Assembly (NCBI GenBank): GCA_050010035.1
Contig: JBEKLU010000008.1
Coordinates: 1-64,000, forward strand
Length of the DNA: 64,000 bases
Reading direction: 5' to 3'
Source of the DNA: Roseiarcus sp050010035
Lineage (GTDB): Bacteria > Pseudomonadota > Alphaproteobacteria > Rhizobiales > Beijerinckiaceae
In this document: positions 15,280-24,311 of the stretch, piece after piece
How positions within the stretch are numbered: position 1 is the stretch's first letter
How the letters are laid out: each line of letters opens with the position of its first letter
The notes under the pieces: generated by a model
Database searches by the model: none
Seen by the model: the letters and a program-made list of their open reading frames with translations, nothing else
What the model was told of the DNA's origin: nothing
Position numbers and translations under genes: made by a program

Positions 15280-17400
15280 ATGCCCCAGGCCAAGCCGCGC
15301 GGCGGGCCGACGCCGCCGAGAGCCGAGAAGCGGCCGATCGAGCGCCAGGCGCATGGCGTCTCGTGGCGCGACGACTACGCCTGGATCCGGGCGGAGAACT
15401 GGCGCGAGGTGCTGCGCGACCCGTCAGCGCTGCCCCAAGACATCCGCGCGCTTTTGGAAGCCGAGAACGCCTACGCCGAGGAGATACTCGGGCCGACGCG
15501 CGCGCTGCAACGCCAGCTCGTGCGCGAGATGCGGGCGCGGCTGAAGGAGGACGACAGCGAGGTGCCGCAGTCGGACGGACCTTTCGCCTATTATTCGCGC
15601 TTCCGCCAGGGCGGCCAGCACCGCATCTTCTGCCGCCGGCCGCGGGCGGGCGGCAGGGAAACGGTCCTCATCGACGGCGACGAGCGCGCCGACGCCAAGC
15701 CGTTCTTCCACCTCGCCGGCGCGCGCCACTCGCCCGATCATCGGACATTCGCGTGGAGCGCCGACGACATGGGTTCGGAGATGTACGCGATCCGCGTGCG
15801 CGACGTCGCCGCCGACGCCGACCTCTCCGACCTCGTCGAGAACGCCACCGGCGAAGTCGTGTGGACGCGCGATTCGAGCGCCTTTCTCTATGTCGCGCAG
15901 GACGACAACCATCGCCCCTGGCGGGTGATGCTGCATCGCCTCGGCGCCGCGCAGAGCGACGACGCGGTGGTCTTCGAGGAGGCCGATCCCGGCTGGTTCA
16001 TCTCGATCACGCCGACGCGGCTCGGCCGCAGCGCGATTCTTTCCGTGCACGGCCACGACGCCTCGGAGGCGCGCGTCGTCGATCTCGATCAACCTAGCGC
16101 GCCGCCGCTGCTGATCGCGCCGCGCCGGCCGGGTCATCGCTACGAGGCGATGGACCACGGCGACGTCTTCTACATCAAGACCAACAGCGGCGCGCGCGAC
16201 TTTCAAATCGTCACCGCGCCGCGCGAGGCGCCGGGCGAAGCCAACTGGCGCGCCTTCGTCGAGCCCAAGGACGGCCGCCTCATCGAAAGCGCGGCGCTGT
16301 TCAAGGATTATCTCGTGCTGCTGGCGCGCGAGGACAACGCGCCGCGCCTGATGATCCACGAGCTCACGAGCGGGATCGCGCACGAGATCGCCTTCGAGGC
16401 GCAGACTTACTTTCTCAAGCTCGAGCCGGTCTACGAATTCGACACGCCGGTCTTCCGCTTCAGCTATTCGTCGATGGCGTGCAGCCAGGAGATCTACGAT
16501 TACGACGTCGGCGCGCGCCAGCGCATATTGCGCAAGAAGCAGATGACGCCGAAGGATTTCGACGCTTCCGCCTATGTCACGCGCCGCGTCTTCGCCCGCG
16601 CCGACGACGGCGAGAGCGTGCCGATCTCGCTGCTCACTCGTCGCGGGACGCCGCTCGACGGCACGGCGCCGCTGTTGATCTACGGCTACGGCGCCTACGG
16701 CCACGTGATGGACGCGAATTTCTCCACCAATCGGCTTTCCCTGGTCGATCGCGGCTTCGTCTACGCCATCGCCCACGTGCGGGGCGGCTCGGAGAAAGGC
16801 TGGCGCTGGTACGAGGACGGCAAGCTCGCCAACAAGCCCAACACCTTCGCCGATTTCCTCGCCGCCACCCGCCATCTCATCGCGCAAGGCTTCGCCGCCA
16901 AAGGCCGCGTCGTCGCTCACGGCGGCAGCGCCGGCGGCATGCTGATGGGCGCGATCGCCAACGCCGCGCCGGAGCTCTACGCCGGCATCATCGCCGACGT
17001 GCCCTTCGTCGACGTGCTCGCCACCATGCTCGATGAGAGCCTGCCGCTGACCCCGCCCGAATGGCTCGAGTGGGGCGATCCGATCCGCAGCCCCGAGGCC
17101 TTCGCTGCAATCCGCGCCTACAGCCCGTACGACAACGTCCGCGCGCAGCGCTATCCCGCGATCCTGGCGCTCGCCGGGCTGACCGATCCGCGCGTGACCT
17201 ATTGGGAGCCGGCCAAGTGGGTCGCCAAGTTGCGCGCGACGATGACCGGCGGCGGCCCGGTGCTGCTGCGCACCGCGATGGAAGCCGGCCACGCCGGCGC
17301 GCCGGGCCGCTTCGACCGCCTCGACGACGTCGCGCGCGCCTACGCCTTCGCCATCGCCTGCGCCAGCGGGCAGATTGGGGAGGGGGAGCGCGGGGAGTAG
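15280..17400 (+). CDS. ptrB: oligopeptidase B (S9A prolyl oligopeptidase family)
   Basis: A 706-residue serine peptidase cleaving short peptides after basic residues. The N-terminal half is a beta-propeller; the C-terminal half is an alpha/beta-hydrolase. The nucleophile is Ser in HGGSAGGMLMG, the Asp is in LAGLTDPRVTYWEP and the His is in MEAGHAGAPGR, so the triad is complete. The ATG at 15280 is chosen because family similarity begins with PPRAEKRPIERQAHGV just after it; the frame extends further upstream without family likeness. No signal peptide is seen, so it is cytoplasmic. Confidence 0.93.
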   Translation: MPQAKPRGGPTPPRAEKRPIERQAHGVSWRDDYAWIRAENWREVLRDPSALPQDIRALLEAENAYAEEILGPTRALQRQLVREMRARLKEDDSEVPQSDGPFAYYSRFRQGGQHRIFCRRPRAGGRETVLIDGDERADAKPFFHLAGARHSPDHRTFAWSADDMGSEMYAIRVRDVAADADLSDLVENATGEVVWTRDSSAFLYVAQDDNHRPWRVMLHRLGAAQSDDAVVFEEADPGWFISITPTRLGRSAILSVHGHDASEARVVDLDQPSAPPLLIAPRRPGHRYEAMDHGDVFYIKTNSGARDFQIVTAPREAPGEANWRAFVEPKDGRLIESAALFKDYLVLLAREDNAPRLMIHELTSGIAHEIAFEAQTYFLKLEPVYEFDTPVFRFSYSSMACSQEIYDYDVGARQRILRKKQMTPKDFDASAYVTRRVFARADDGESVPISLLTRRGTPLDGTAPLLIYGYGAYGHVMDANFSTNRLSLVDRGFVYAIAHVRGGSEKGWRWYEDGKLANKPNTFADFLAATRHLIAQGFAAKGRVVAHGGSAGGMLMGAIANAAPELYAGIIADVPFVDVLATMLDESLPLTPPEWLEWGDPIRSPEAFAAIRAYSPYDNVRAQRYPAILALAGLTDPRVTYWEPAKWVAKLRATMTGGGPVLLRTAMEAGHAGAPGRFDRLDDVARAYAFAIACASGQIGEGERGE

Positions 17401-17452
17401 CGGATTCACATTTTGAGAAGCCTGCGGCCAATCCCCCGCGCTGTCGCCGCGG

Positions 17453-17662
17453 CTACTCCTCCTCCTCGCCCTCCGGGCTCGCCGGCTCGCCGCCGGGGAT
17501 CACGTAGCTTCCCTTCAGCCAGCGATGCAGGTCGACGTCGGCGCAGCGGCGCGAGCAGAACGGGTCGTAGCGCGGATCGCGCGGGCGGCCGCAGATGACG
17601 CAGACGTTGGCGGCCTTGGCGGCCGGTTCGGCTCGCGCGGATTTTTTTGCCGCCTTCGCCAT
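17453..17662 (-). CDS. yacG: DNA gyrase inhibitor YacG, zinc-finger protein
   Basis: A 69-residue protein with a four-cysteine zinc finger, CVICGRPRDPRYDPFCSRRC (residues 22-41), and the following ADVDLHRWLKGSYVIPG typical of YacG. In E. coli YacG binds GyrB and blocks gyrase. Lys/Ala-rich N-terminus and acidic C-terminus flank the finger. It lies directly downstream of maf with four bases between them, a common alphaproteobacterial arrangement. Confidence 0.9.
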   Translation of the reverse strand: MAKAAKKSARAEPAAKAANVCVICGRPRDPRYDPFCSRRCADVDLHRWLKGSYVIPGGEPASPEGEEEE

Positions 17663-17666
17663 CCTC

Positions 17667-18299
17667 TCACGCTCCCGGCGTCCAGGCGCGATGGACGACG
17701 TAGCCCTCGCCGGCGAGCAGCGCCGCCGTTTCCGCCAGCGGCAGGCCGACGACGTTTGGGTAGGAGCCGACGAGGCGCACCACGAAGGCGCCGGCGAGCC
17801 CCTGGATCGCATAGCCGCCCGCTTTGCCGCGCCATTCGCCGCTGGCGAGATACGCGGCGATTTCGCCGCGCGACAGGCGCTTGAAGCGCACGCGCGTCTC
17901 GACGAGGCGCTTGCGCGTCCCCCCGCTCGGCGTCGTCAGCGCCAGCCCGGTGTAGACGCGATGCGCGCGCCCGGAGATGAGGCTCAGGCAATCCTCGGCT
18001 TCCTCGAGGATTTCGCACTTGGGCAGGACGCGCCGGCCGACGCAGACCACGGTGTCGGCGGCCAGGACGAGCGACGGGCCGAGGTCGGGCCGCTTGCGCG
18101 CCATGGCGGACGCGATCGCCGCCTTTTCCGCGGCGAGGCGCTGCGCCAGCGCGCGCGGCGATTCGTTGCGGCGCGGCGTCTCCTCGATGTCGGCGGGAAT
18201 GACCGCGTCGGGCTCGATCCCGATCTGCGCCAGCAACGCCAGCCGGCGCGGCGAGCCGGAGGCGAGGACGAAGCGGGGGCGCGTCGAAATGTCGCTCAC
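17667..18299 (-). CDS. maf: Maf family nucleotide pyrophosphatase
   Basis: A 210-residue house-cleaning enzyme that hydrolyses non-canonical or methylated nucleoside triphosphates. LASGSPRRLALLAQIG (residues 12-27), AADTVVCVG and GYAIQGLAGAFV are the three conserved blocks. Length is usual. It sits in an infA-maf-yacG row on the - strand, a standard grouping in the order; the gap to infA is 39 bases. Confidence 0.93.
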   Translation of the reverse strand: MSDISTRPRFVLASGSPRRLALLAQIGIEPDAVIPADIEETPRRNESPRALAQRLAAEKAAIASAMARKRPDLGPSLVLAADTVVCVGRRVLPKCEILEEAEDCLSLISGRAHRVYTGLALTTPSGGTRKRLVETRVRFKRLSRGEIAAYLASGEWRGKAGGYAIQGLAGAFVVRLVGSYPNVVGLPLAETAALLAGEGYVVHRAWTPGA

Positions 18300-18338
18300 G
18301 CGCGGATCCTCACGACGAAGCGTCCATCGGCTCAGCGC

Positions 18339-18557
18339 CTATTTGAATCGGTAGGTGATGCGGCCCTTGGTAAGGTCGTAGGGCGTCATCTCGACCAGGA
18401 CCTTGTCGCCGGCCAGGACGCGGATGCGGTTCTTGCGCATCTTGCCGGCGGTGTGGGCGATGATTTCGTGATCGTTTTCGAGTTTGACGCGAAAGGTCGC
18501 GTTGGGCAGCAATTCCACGACGAAACCCGGAAACTCTAGCAATTCTTCCTTCGACAT
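18339..18557 (-). CDS. infA: translation initiation factor IF-1
   Basis: A 72-residue OB-fold protein that binds the ribosomal A site during initiation. MSKEELLEFPGFVVELLPN through GKMRKNRIRVLAGDKVLVEM to the C-terminal KGRITYRFK is nearly the consensus. The length is exactly that of the family. Confidence 0.97.
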   Translation of the reverse strand: MSKEELLEFPGFVVELLPNATFRVKLENDHEIIAHTAGKMRKNRIRVLAGDKVLVEMTPYDLTKGRITYRFK

Positions 18558-18702
18558 TGGGGCCTTTCTTGCTTTCGCCGCGCTGCTCGCGCCGGCGAGG
18601 ACATTGAGGAAAACGCTCGGCGGACCGGGCCGAGCGCTGCAAAAACACGCGGACCCTATATGAATTCCCCGCCGAGGGGAAACGGCAATTGTCTCCCGAT
18701 TC

Positions 18703-19509
18703 TTAGCTGTTTTCGCGTTGCAGCCGTGCGTACTGCCGGATGCTGAACGGAATCGTCGCGAGATAGGCGAGCGACAGCGCGATCAGCGACTGAATGGGAA
18801 AATTGACGATCAGCAACAGCGCCGCAGCCGAGCCGATCAGCACCGGCACGACGTAATCGTGCCGAACGCGGCCGATCGACTTTCCCGAGAAATGCGGCAC
18901 GCGGCTGGCCATCAGCAGCGCGACGCCCAGGACATAGACGATTTCGAGCCCGACGAAGCGCGGCTCGGCGCCTCCGGGAGACAAGAGGAAGCGCAAGTAG
19001 ACCGGCAGCAGCCCGACGACGGCGCCCGCCGGCGCGGGCATGCCGACGAAGAAATTCTTGCGCCAGGCGGGAAGCTCGGGACCGTCGAGCGTCACGTTGA
19101 AGCGCGCCAGGCGCAGCGCGCAGGCGATGGAGAACACCAGCGTCGCCAGCCAGCCCAGGCTCTTCATCTGATCGAGGCCGGAGAGATAGAGCACGATCCC
19201 CGGCGCGACGCCGAAGTCGACGAAGTCGGCGAGCGAATCGAGCTCCGCGCCGAAGCGCGAGGTGCCCTTGAGCGCGCGCGCGATCCGTCCGTCGAGGCCG
19301 TCGAGCACCGCCGCGGCGGCGATGGCGCTGACCGCCCACTCGATCGCGCCCTCGATGGCGAAGCGAATCGCCGTCAATCCGAGGCACAGCGCGAGCAGCG
19401 TGATGAGATTGGGTATGAGCAGGCGCAGCGGCACCGCCTTGAACCGGCGCAAGCGTTCGCCGGCGGGAAGCCCTTGCGGGGAGAGGCCTTGCGGTTGGGT
19501 CTCGCTCAT
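18703..19509 (-). CDS. pssA: CDP-diacylglycerol-serine O-phosphatidyltransferase
   Basis: A 268-residue inner-membrane enzyme making phosphatidylserine from CDP-diacylglycerol and serine. The CDP-alcohol phosphotransferase signature DG-x2-AR-x8-G-x3-D-x3-D is present from DGLDGRIARALKGTSRFGAE to LDSLADF (about residues 70-97). Six to eight hydrophobic segments follow. It starts 22 bases after psd, the next enzyme of phosphatidylethanolamine synthesis, so they form one operon. Confidence 0.95.
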   Translation of the reverse strand: MSETQPQGLSPQGLPAGERLRRFKAVPLRLLIPNLITLLALCLGLTAIRFAIEGAIEWAVSAIAAAAVLDGLDGRIARALKGTSRFGAELDSLADFVDFGVAPGIVLYLSGLDQMKSLGWLATLVFSIACALRLARFNVTLDGPELPAWRKNFFVGMPAPAGAVVGLLPVYLRFLLSPGGAEPRFVGLEIVYVLGVALLMASRVPHFSGKSIGRVRHDYVVPVLIGSAAALLLIVNFPIQSLIALSLAYLATIPFSIRQYARLQRENS

Positions 19510-19531
19510 CGGGACGTGGCCTTTTCTGGGG

Positions 19532-20230
19532 TCAGCTCAGGCGAAATTGCCGCAAACCCTCGTCGCGTCCCGTCTCGGCGATGACGGTCTCGCCTGCGAC
19601 GGCGCGCGAGCGAAGGCCGACGAGGATGCGGGCGCCTTCCGGCATGTAGACGTCGACGCGCGAGCCGAAACGGATGAGGCCGAAACGGTCGCCGGCGCCC
19701 AGGCGCGCCCCCTCGTGCGTGAAGCAGACGATCCGGCGCGCGATCATGCCGGCGATCTGCACCACGCCGAAGACGCCCGCGGCGCTTTCGATCACCAGAC
19801 CGTTGCGTTCGTTTTCCTCGCTCGCCTTGTCGAGGTCGGCGCTGAGGAACGCGCCGGGGTGATAAGCGATGCGCGTCACCCGGCCTTCGACCGGAGCGCG
19901 ATTGATGTGGCAATCGAACACCGTCATGAAAATGGACACGCGCGGCAGGGGATGGGCGCCCAGGCCCAGTTCGGGCGGCGGCGCGGCGACGCCGCAGAAG
20001 CTGACGACGCCGTCGGCGGGGGCGACGACGAGGCCGGCTTGCAGCGGCGTCACGCGCGGCGGATCGCGGAAGAAAAAGACGCACCACAGCGTCGCGACGA
20101 AGGCGATCCAGCCGAGCGGCGCCCAGAGCCAGCCCAGGATCAACGTCGCCGCGATGAACGCGGCGATGAAGATGAAGCCTTCGGGATGGATGGGCGTGAG
20201 TTGACGACGAACGGAATCGATGACCGACAT
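19532..20230 (-). CDS. psd: phosphatidylserine decarboxylase proenzyme
   Basis: A 232-residue protein of the short (PSD-A, archaeal-type) form common in alphaproteobacteria. It decarboxylates phosphatidylserine to phosphatidylethanolamine. Two hydrophobic segments (about residues 18-52) anchor it. The self-cleavage site is the Gly-Ser of IRFGSRVDVYMPEG near the C-terminus, where Ser becomes the pyruvoyl group; VFDCHINRAPVEG is also conserved. The ATG at 20230 is chosen for this length. Upstream gene psd-pssA order follows the pathway. Confidence 0.94.
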   Translation of the reverse strand: MSVIDSVRRQLTPIHPEGFIFIAAFIAATLILGWLWAPLGWIAFVATLWCVFFFRDPPRVTPLQAGLVVAPADGVVSFCGVAAPPPELGLGAHPLPRVSIFMTVFDCHINRAPVEGRVTRIAYHPGAFLSADLDKASEENERNGLVIESAAGVFGVVQIAGMIARRIVCFTHEGARLGAGDRFGLIRFGSRVDVYMPEGARILVGLRSRAVAGETVIAETGRDEGLRQFRLS

Positions 20231-20292
20231 GGGAAGCGCCTCGACGGACGCCGTCTTTTGGCGCCAAACGCGATAAAAGTCACTGCGATGCG

Positions 20293-22194
20293 CTAGGCTT
20301 CGAGCGTCGCTTCCGCCTCCTGCTCGGCGGAGTCCGCGCGGCGCAGCGCTTCCTGCGCCGCGTCCGCTTCGCGCTGACGGCTCCACAGGCCGGCGTAGAG
20401 CCCGCCGCGCGTCAACAAACCCTCGTGGGTCCCGCGTTCGACGATGACTCCCTTGTCGAGCACCAGGATTTCGTCGGCGTGAACGACCGTGGAAAGCCGG
20501 TGGGCGATGATCAGGGTGGTGCGCCCCTGCGAAACCCGCTCCAGAGCCGCCTGGATTTCGCGCTCGGTGAAACTGTCGAGGGCCGACGTCGCTTCGTCGA
20601 GCACCAGGATCGGCGGGCCCTTCAGCATGGTGCGGGCGATCGCGACGCGCTGCTTCTCGCCGCCCGACAGCTTCAGGCCGCGCTCGCCCACGTGCGCGCC
20701 GTAGCCTTGCGGCAGCGAGCGGATGAAGGCGTCGATCTGGGCGTTTTGCGCGGCGGCCTCGACATCCTCGTCGCTCGCGCCGTTGCGGCCGTAGCGAATG
20801 TTGTAGAGGATGGTGTCGTTGAACAGCACGGTGTCCTGCGGCACCATGCCGATGGCGGCCCGCAGACTGGATTGGGTGACGTCGGCGATGTCCTGTCCGT
20901 CGATCGTGATGCGGCCCGCGGAGGGTTCGTAGAAGCGGAACAACAGGCGCGAAATCGTCGACTTTCCCGCGCCCGAAGGCCCGACGATGGCGATCGTGTG
21001 CCCCGCCGGCGCCTCGAAGGAGACGCCGCGCAGGATTCTGCGCGCGGGGTCGTAGGCGAACTCGACGTTCTCGAACCGCACCGCGCCCTGCCCGACGACG
21101 AGCGGGCGCGCGCCGGGGCGGTCCTGAATTTCCGGGCTCTGCGCCAGGATGTCGAACATCATTTCGATGTCGACGATCGCCTGCTTGATGTCGCGGTACA
21201 CCATGCCCATGAAATTGAGCGGTTGATAGAGCTGCAGCATCATCGCGTTGAGCAGCACGAAATCGCCGATGTCGTTGCGGTGGCTGCGGATGCCGTCGAC
21301 GCACATGGCGAGAACGACGACCATGCCGATGGTGAAGATGACGGCCTGACCGGCGTTCAGCACGGCGAGCGAAACGTAAGTCTTCACGCTGAGGCGCTCG
21401 TAACGCGCCATCGACTTGTCGTAGCGCTTCGCTTCGCGTTGTTCGGCGCCGAAATATTTCACCGTCTCGAAATTCAGCAAGCTGTCGATCGCCTTGGTGT
21501 TGGCGTCGGTGTCGCTTTCGTTCATCGAACGGCGGATGCCGATGCGCCAGTTCGTCGCGATCGTCGTGTAGACGAGATAGGCGAACACCGTGACGCAGAT
21601 CGCCAGGACGTAACGCCAGTCGAACGTATAGAGGAGGGCGGCGACGATCAGCGAGAACTCGACGACCGTCGGCACGGCCACCAGCATCGAGGTGCGAATG
21701 ATCGTCTCGATCGCGTTGCGGCCGCGTTCGAGAGCCCGCGTCAGGCCGCCGGTCTTGCGCTCGAGGTGAAAGCGCAGCGACAAGCGATGGAGATGCACGA
21801 AGACTTCGATGGCGAGGCGGCGCACGGCGTTCATCGCCACTGCGGCGAACATCGCGTCACGCCCTTGTTGCGTCAACGCCATCAGGACGCGCATCAACCC
21901 GTAGAGGGCCGTCAACGCGATGGCGCCGGTCAGCGCGTTCGGCAGAGCGACCGCCAAGTGAAGAGCGTTGGGCGTCAACGCGTCGGTCGCCCATTTCAGC
22001 GCATAAGGCGTTGCAACCGTGACGGCCTTGGACGCGAGCATCAGCGCGACCGCGAGGGCGATGCGAAACTTGAGGTCGACTCGATCGGTCGGCCAGATGT
22101 ATGGCCACAGCCGCGTCACCGTTTCGATCAGCGAGCCCCGCCCACGACCGCGCGCGCGGGCGGCGACGAAACTCGACGACTTCTCATGTTGCAT
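20293..22194 (-). CDS. Atm1-type ABC exporter (fused permease and ATPase)
   Basis: A 633-residue half-transporter. Residues about 40-330 hold six membrane helices; the loop NFETVKYFGAEQREAKRYD is the mark of the Atm1/ABCB7 group, which exports glutathione conjugates, glutathione-metal or Fe-S-related compounds. The ATPase domain has GPSGAGKST, LSGGEKQRVAIARTMLK and ILVLDEATSALD. The ATG at 22194 is preferred; the frame continues upstream without family likeness. It lies 62 bases upstream of psd on the same strand. Confidence 0.9.
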   Translation of the reverse strand: MQHEKSSSFVAARARGRGRGSLIETVTRLWPYIWPTDRVDLKFRIALAVALMLASKAVTVATPYALKWATDALTPNALHLAVALPNALTGAIALTALYGLMRVLMALTQQGRDAMFAAVAMNAVRRLAIEVFVHLHRLSLRFHLERKTGGLTRALERGRNAIETIIRTSMLVAVPTVVEFSLIVAALLYTFDWRYVLAICVTVFAYLVYTTIATNWRIGIRRSMNESDTDANTKAIDSLLNFETVKYFGAEQREAKRYDKSMARYERLSVKTYVSLAVLNAGQAVIFTIGMVVVLAMCVDGIRSHRNDIGDFVLLNAMMLQLYQPLNFMGMVYRDIKQAIVDIEMMFDILAQSPEIQDRPGARPLVVGQGAVRFENVEFAYDPARRILRGVSFEAPAGHTIAIVGPSGAGKSTISRLLFRFYEPSAGRITIDGQDIADVTQSSLRAAIGMVPQDTVLFNDTILYNIRYGRNGASDEDVEAAAQNAQIDAFIRSLPQGYGAHVGERGLKLSGGEKQRVAIARTMLKGPPILVLDEATSALDSFTEREIQAALERVSQGRTTLIIAHRLSTVVHADEILVLDKGVIVERGTHEGLLTRGGLYAGLWSRQREADAAQEALRRADSAEQEAEATLEA

Positions 22195-22624
22195 GGCGAT
22201 CCGAAGGGTGAGAGTTAGGCCGAGATATAGTGGCTCGGCGCCGCGAAAGCACCCCCGAGGGATCGCGCCGATCGGGCCGCTCGGGCGGCGCGCCGTCGGC
22301 GCGGCGAAGTCCGCGCCGCGCGCCTCTCCATGCGAAGAACTGACCTTACGTCGCGCCTGGCGCCGGGCGTCGCGGGCAGTGTTGTCGCGGCGGGACGGCG
22401 CCACGCAGCACAATATTTGCAGGGGAGACTTGTCGAGACAATACAAAAAGTTCAGAAACAGTCTTGAACTTCCAATTGTTTGCGCTTATGAACGAGGCGT
22501 TCTGTAAGCGAGCGACTCGAAGTTCGGCGTTTCTGGACATCCTGCGATCGCGACAAAGGTGTCGCGTGATCTCGCGGCCCGATTCGACCGGGCCCGCGAT
22601 GGCGAATGTGGAGCTGTTTTCAAT
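22195..22624. other. divergent spacer between the Atm1-like gene and mucR
   Basis: No gene is seen. The right half (22400-22500) is AT-richer and contains GTTCA (22450-22454) and TGAAC (22465-22469) as an inverted repeat, a possible regulator site near the mucR promoter. MucR proteins usually bind AT-rich DNA upstream of their own gene. Confidence 0.5.
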
Positions 22625-23035
22625 ATGAGCGAATCGAATAACCATGTTGAACTCGCGGCCGAGATCGTTTCGGCCTACGTTTCCAACAATTCCGTGCCCG
22701 CGAGCGAATTGCCCGCGTTGCTGAGCGACGTTCACGCCGCGATCGTGCGGGTGGCCAGCGGCGCGGTCGTCCCGGTTCCCGAAGCGGCGAAACCGGCGAT
22801 CGCTCCCAAGAAGTCCATCACCAACGATTACATCGTTTGCTTGGAGGACGGGCGCAAGTTCAAGTCGCTGAAGCGGCATTTGCGCACGCAATACAACCTG
22901 TCTCCCGAGCAATATCGTGAGAAGTGGAGCCTGCCGCCGGACTATCCGATGGTCGCTCCCGCCTACGCGAAGGCGCGCTCGGCTCTGGCCAAGCAGATGG
23001 GTCTCGGCCAACAGCGTCGTCGGCGCTCCAAGTAA
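22625..23035 (+). CDS. MucR/Ros family transcriptional regulator, divergent zinc site
   Basis: A 136-residue regulator of the MucR/Ros group, which controls exopolysaccharide, motility and virulence or symbiosis genes in Hyphomicrobiales. N-terminal oligomerisation part VELAAEIVSAYVSNNSVPAS is conserved, then DYIVCLEDGRKFKSLKRHL and a C-terminal SLPPDYPMVAP block. In zinc-binding members the finger is C-x2-C with two His after the helix; here the second Cys is Asp and the HLRTQYN region has Gln and Tyr in place of the last His pair, so it resembles the metal-free Ml-type members. ATG at 22625 fits the family start. Confidence 0.88.
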   Translation: MSESNNHVELAAEIVSAYVSNNSVPASELPALLSDVHAAIVRVASGAVVPVPEAAKPAIAPKKSITNDYIVCLEDGRKFKSLKRHLRTQYNLSPEQYREKWSLPPDYPMVAPAYAKARSALAKQMGLGQQRRRRSK

Positions 23036-23155
23036 CGGCGGAGCGCGACGCGGCGGCGCGTCGTCGGCGCGCCGTCGCCGGCGGGACCGGACGGATCAGC
23101 GGCGACGCGTCGTCGGCGTCTTGACGCTTGTGCGGGCGTCGGGGCAAATCGGCGC

Positions 23156-23698
23156 ATGGACACGATTCGGAACATTTGCGTCTACTGCGGTTCGAGCCCC
23201 GGCTCCGATCCGCGCTTCGGCGAAGCGGCGGACGCGTTGGGCAAGGCGCTGGCGCGCGCCGGGATCGGACTGGTCTTCGGCGGCGGCGGCGACGGGCTGA
23301 TGGGGCGCGTGGCGGGGATTATCCCCAAGTTTCTGGTCAAGCGCGAACATGCGCTGCTGGCGGCGCAAGACCTCGTCATCGTCGACGACATGCATCAGCG
23401 CAAGCAGTTGATGTTCGACCGGGCCGACGCGTTCATCGCTCTTCCCGGGGGCGTGGGCACGCTCGAAGAGCTCGTCGAGCAACTCACCTGGGTGCAATTG
23501 CAGCGTCACGGCAAGCCGGTCCTGCTCGCCGACATCGGCGGTTTCTGGCGTCCGTTGCTGGCGCTGTTCGCGCACATGCGCAATCTCGGTTTCGTGCGCG
23601 AGGGCTTCGAAGTGCGCTACCTCGTGGCTGAGAAAATCGACGACGCGCTGCCGATGCTGGCGGCGGCGGCGCGTCGCCTGGCGTCTCCGGCGGCGTGA
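23156..23698 (+). CDS. LOG family protein (cytokinin-type nucleoside monophosphate phosphoribohydrolase)
   Basis: A 180-residue protein starting IRNICVYCGSSPGSDPRF, with the active-site block ALPGGVGTLEELVEQLTW. LOG enzymes remove ribose phosphate from (modified) AMP. Compared with the family the stretch between GLMGRVA and GIIPKFL lacks about eleven residues that normally form a helix and strand (around residue 54; bases 23305-23318). The reading frame is intact, so this is an in-frame deletion or a natural variant. It may alter fold or activity. Confidence 0.85.
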   Translation: MDTIRNICVYCGSSPGSDPRFGEAADALGKALARAGIGLVFGGGGDGLMGRVAGIIPKFLVKREHALLAAQDLVIVDDMHQRKQLMFDRADAFIALPGGVGTLEELVEQLTWVQLQRHGKPVLLADIGGFWRPLLALFAHMRNLGFVREGFEVRYLVAEKIDDALPMLAAAARRLASPAA

Positions 23699-23801
23699 GA
23701 CGTAACCGAACCGCGGTCTTCCCCTCGACGACCGATAGTGTCATTGTCGCGCCGGTCGGCGAGGCGTCGAGGCAGAGCGCGCCGTGAATGGAGGATGCGG
23801 C

Positions 23802-24233
23802 ATGAATGCGAAGTTTAGAGTTTCATGGGCGTTTTGGGGACTGTTCGTCGGCGCGTTCTTGGCCACAAGCGCCGCCGGCGCGCAGACCCTCGCCGCGCCC
23901 GACGCCGCCGCGATGCCGATGGACACCGGCGATGCGGCCGCGGCGAAACCCAAGCCCAAACCCAAGCCCAAGAAGGCCGAGCCGCCGAAGGTCGACGTGG
24001 TCGTCAGCAACATGCGCGAAGTGGCGCTGAAGGAGCTTTTCGCCGCGATCGCCGGTTCGCCGAACAGCACGAAGATCGCCGGCCCGCTCGACCCCGGCAA
24101 GAAGGTCGTCGTCCATCTCGCGCACGACAAGGACTGCCTTTTCGACCTGCACGGCGTTTACGCGGACGGCACGACCATGGACGCGCAAGGCGTCGAGCTG
24201 TGCAAGGACAAGAAGATCAATCTCGTCGAGTGA
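23802..24233 (+). CDS. secreted hypothetical protein with Lys-Pro repeat linker
   Basis: A 143-residue protein. Residues 1-27 form a signal peptide (WAFWGLFVGAFLATSAAGAQ). A linker of repeated Lys-Pro (AAKPKPKPKPKKAEPPK, about residues 46-62) is followed by a domain of about 80 residues with two cysteines (KDCLFDLHG and VELCKDKK) that could form a disulfide. The start at 23802 has GGAGG seven bases upstream. The family is not recognised; a periplasmic role with a wall-spanning linker is inferred from the layout. Confidence 0.7.
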   Translation: MNAKFRVSWAFWGLFVGAFLATSAAGAQTLAAPDAAAMPMDTGDAAAAKPKPKPKPKKAEPPKVDVVVSNMREVALKELFAAIAGSPNSTKIAGPLDPGKKVVVHLAHDKDCLFDLHGVYADGTTMDAQGVELCKDKKINLVE

Positions 24234-24242
24234 TCGCGCGGC

Positions 24243-24272
24243 GCTCGCCGATCGGCGAAGCGATCGGCGAGC
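24243..24272. terminator. bidirectional terminator hairpin
   Basis: GCTCGCCGATCG (24243-24254) pairs perfectly with CGATCGGCGAGC (24261-24272) around a six-base loop, in the short gap between two convergent genes. No long T-run follows, so it may act with Rho or as an RNA 3' barrier. Confidence 0.6.
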
Positions 24273-24311
24273 CCTCGCACGGTCAACGGCGCAAACGCGC
24301 GCCGCGCGGCC

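Noticed and set aside
20425..22218. 597-codon + strand frame across the ABC exporter
   Set aside because: It is exactly antisense to the Atm1-like exporter, has an Asp/Glu/Arg-rich composition and no family pattern.
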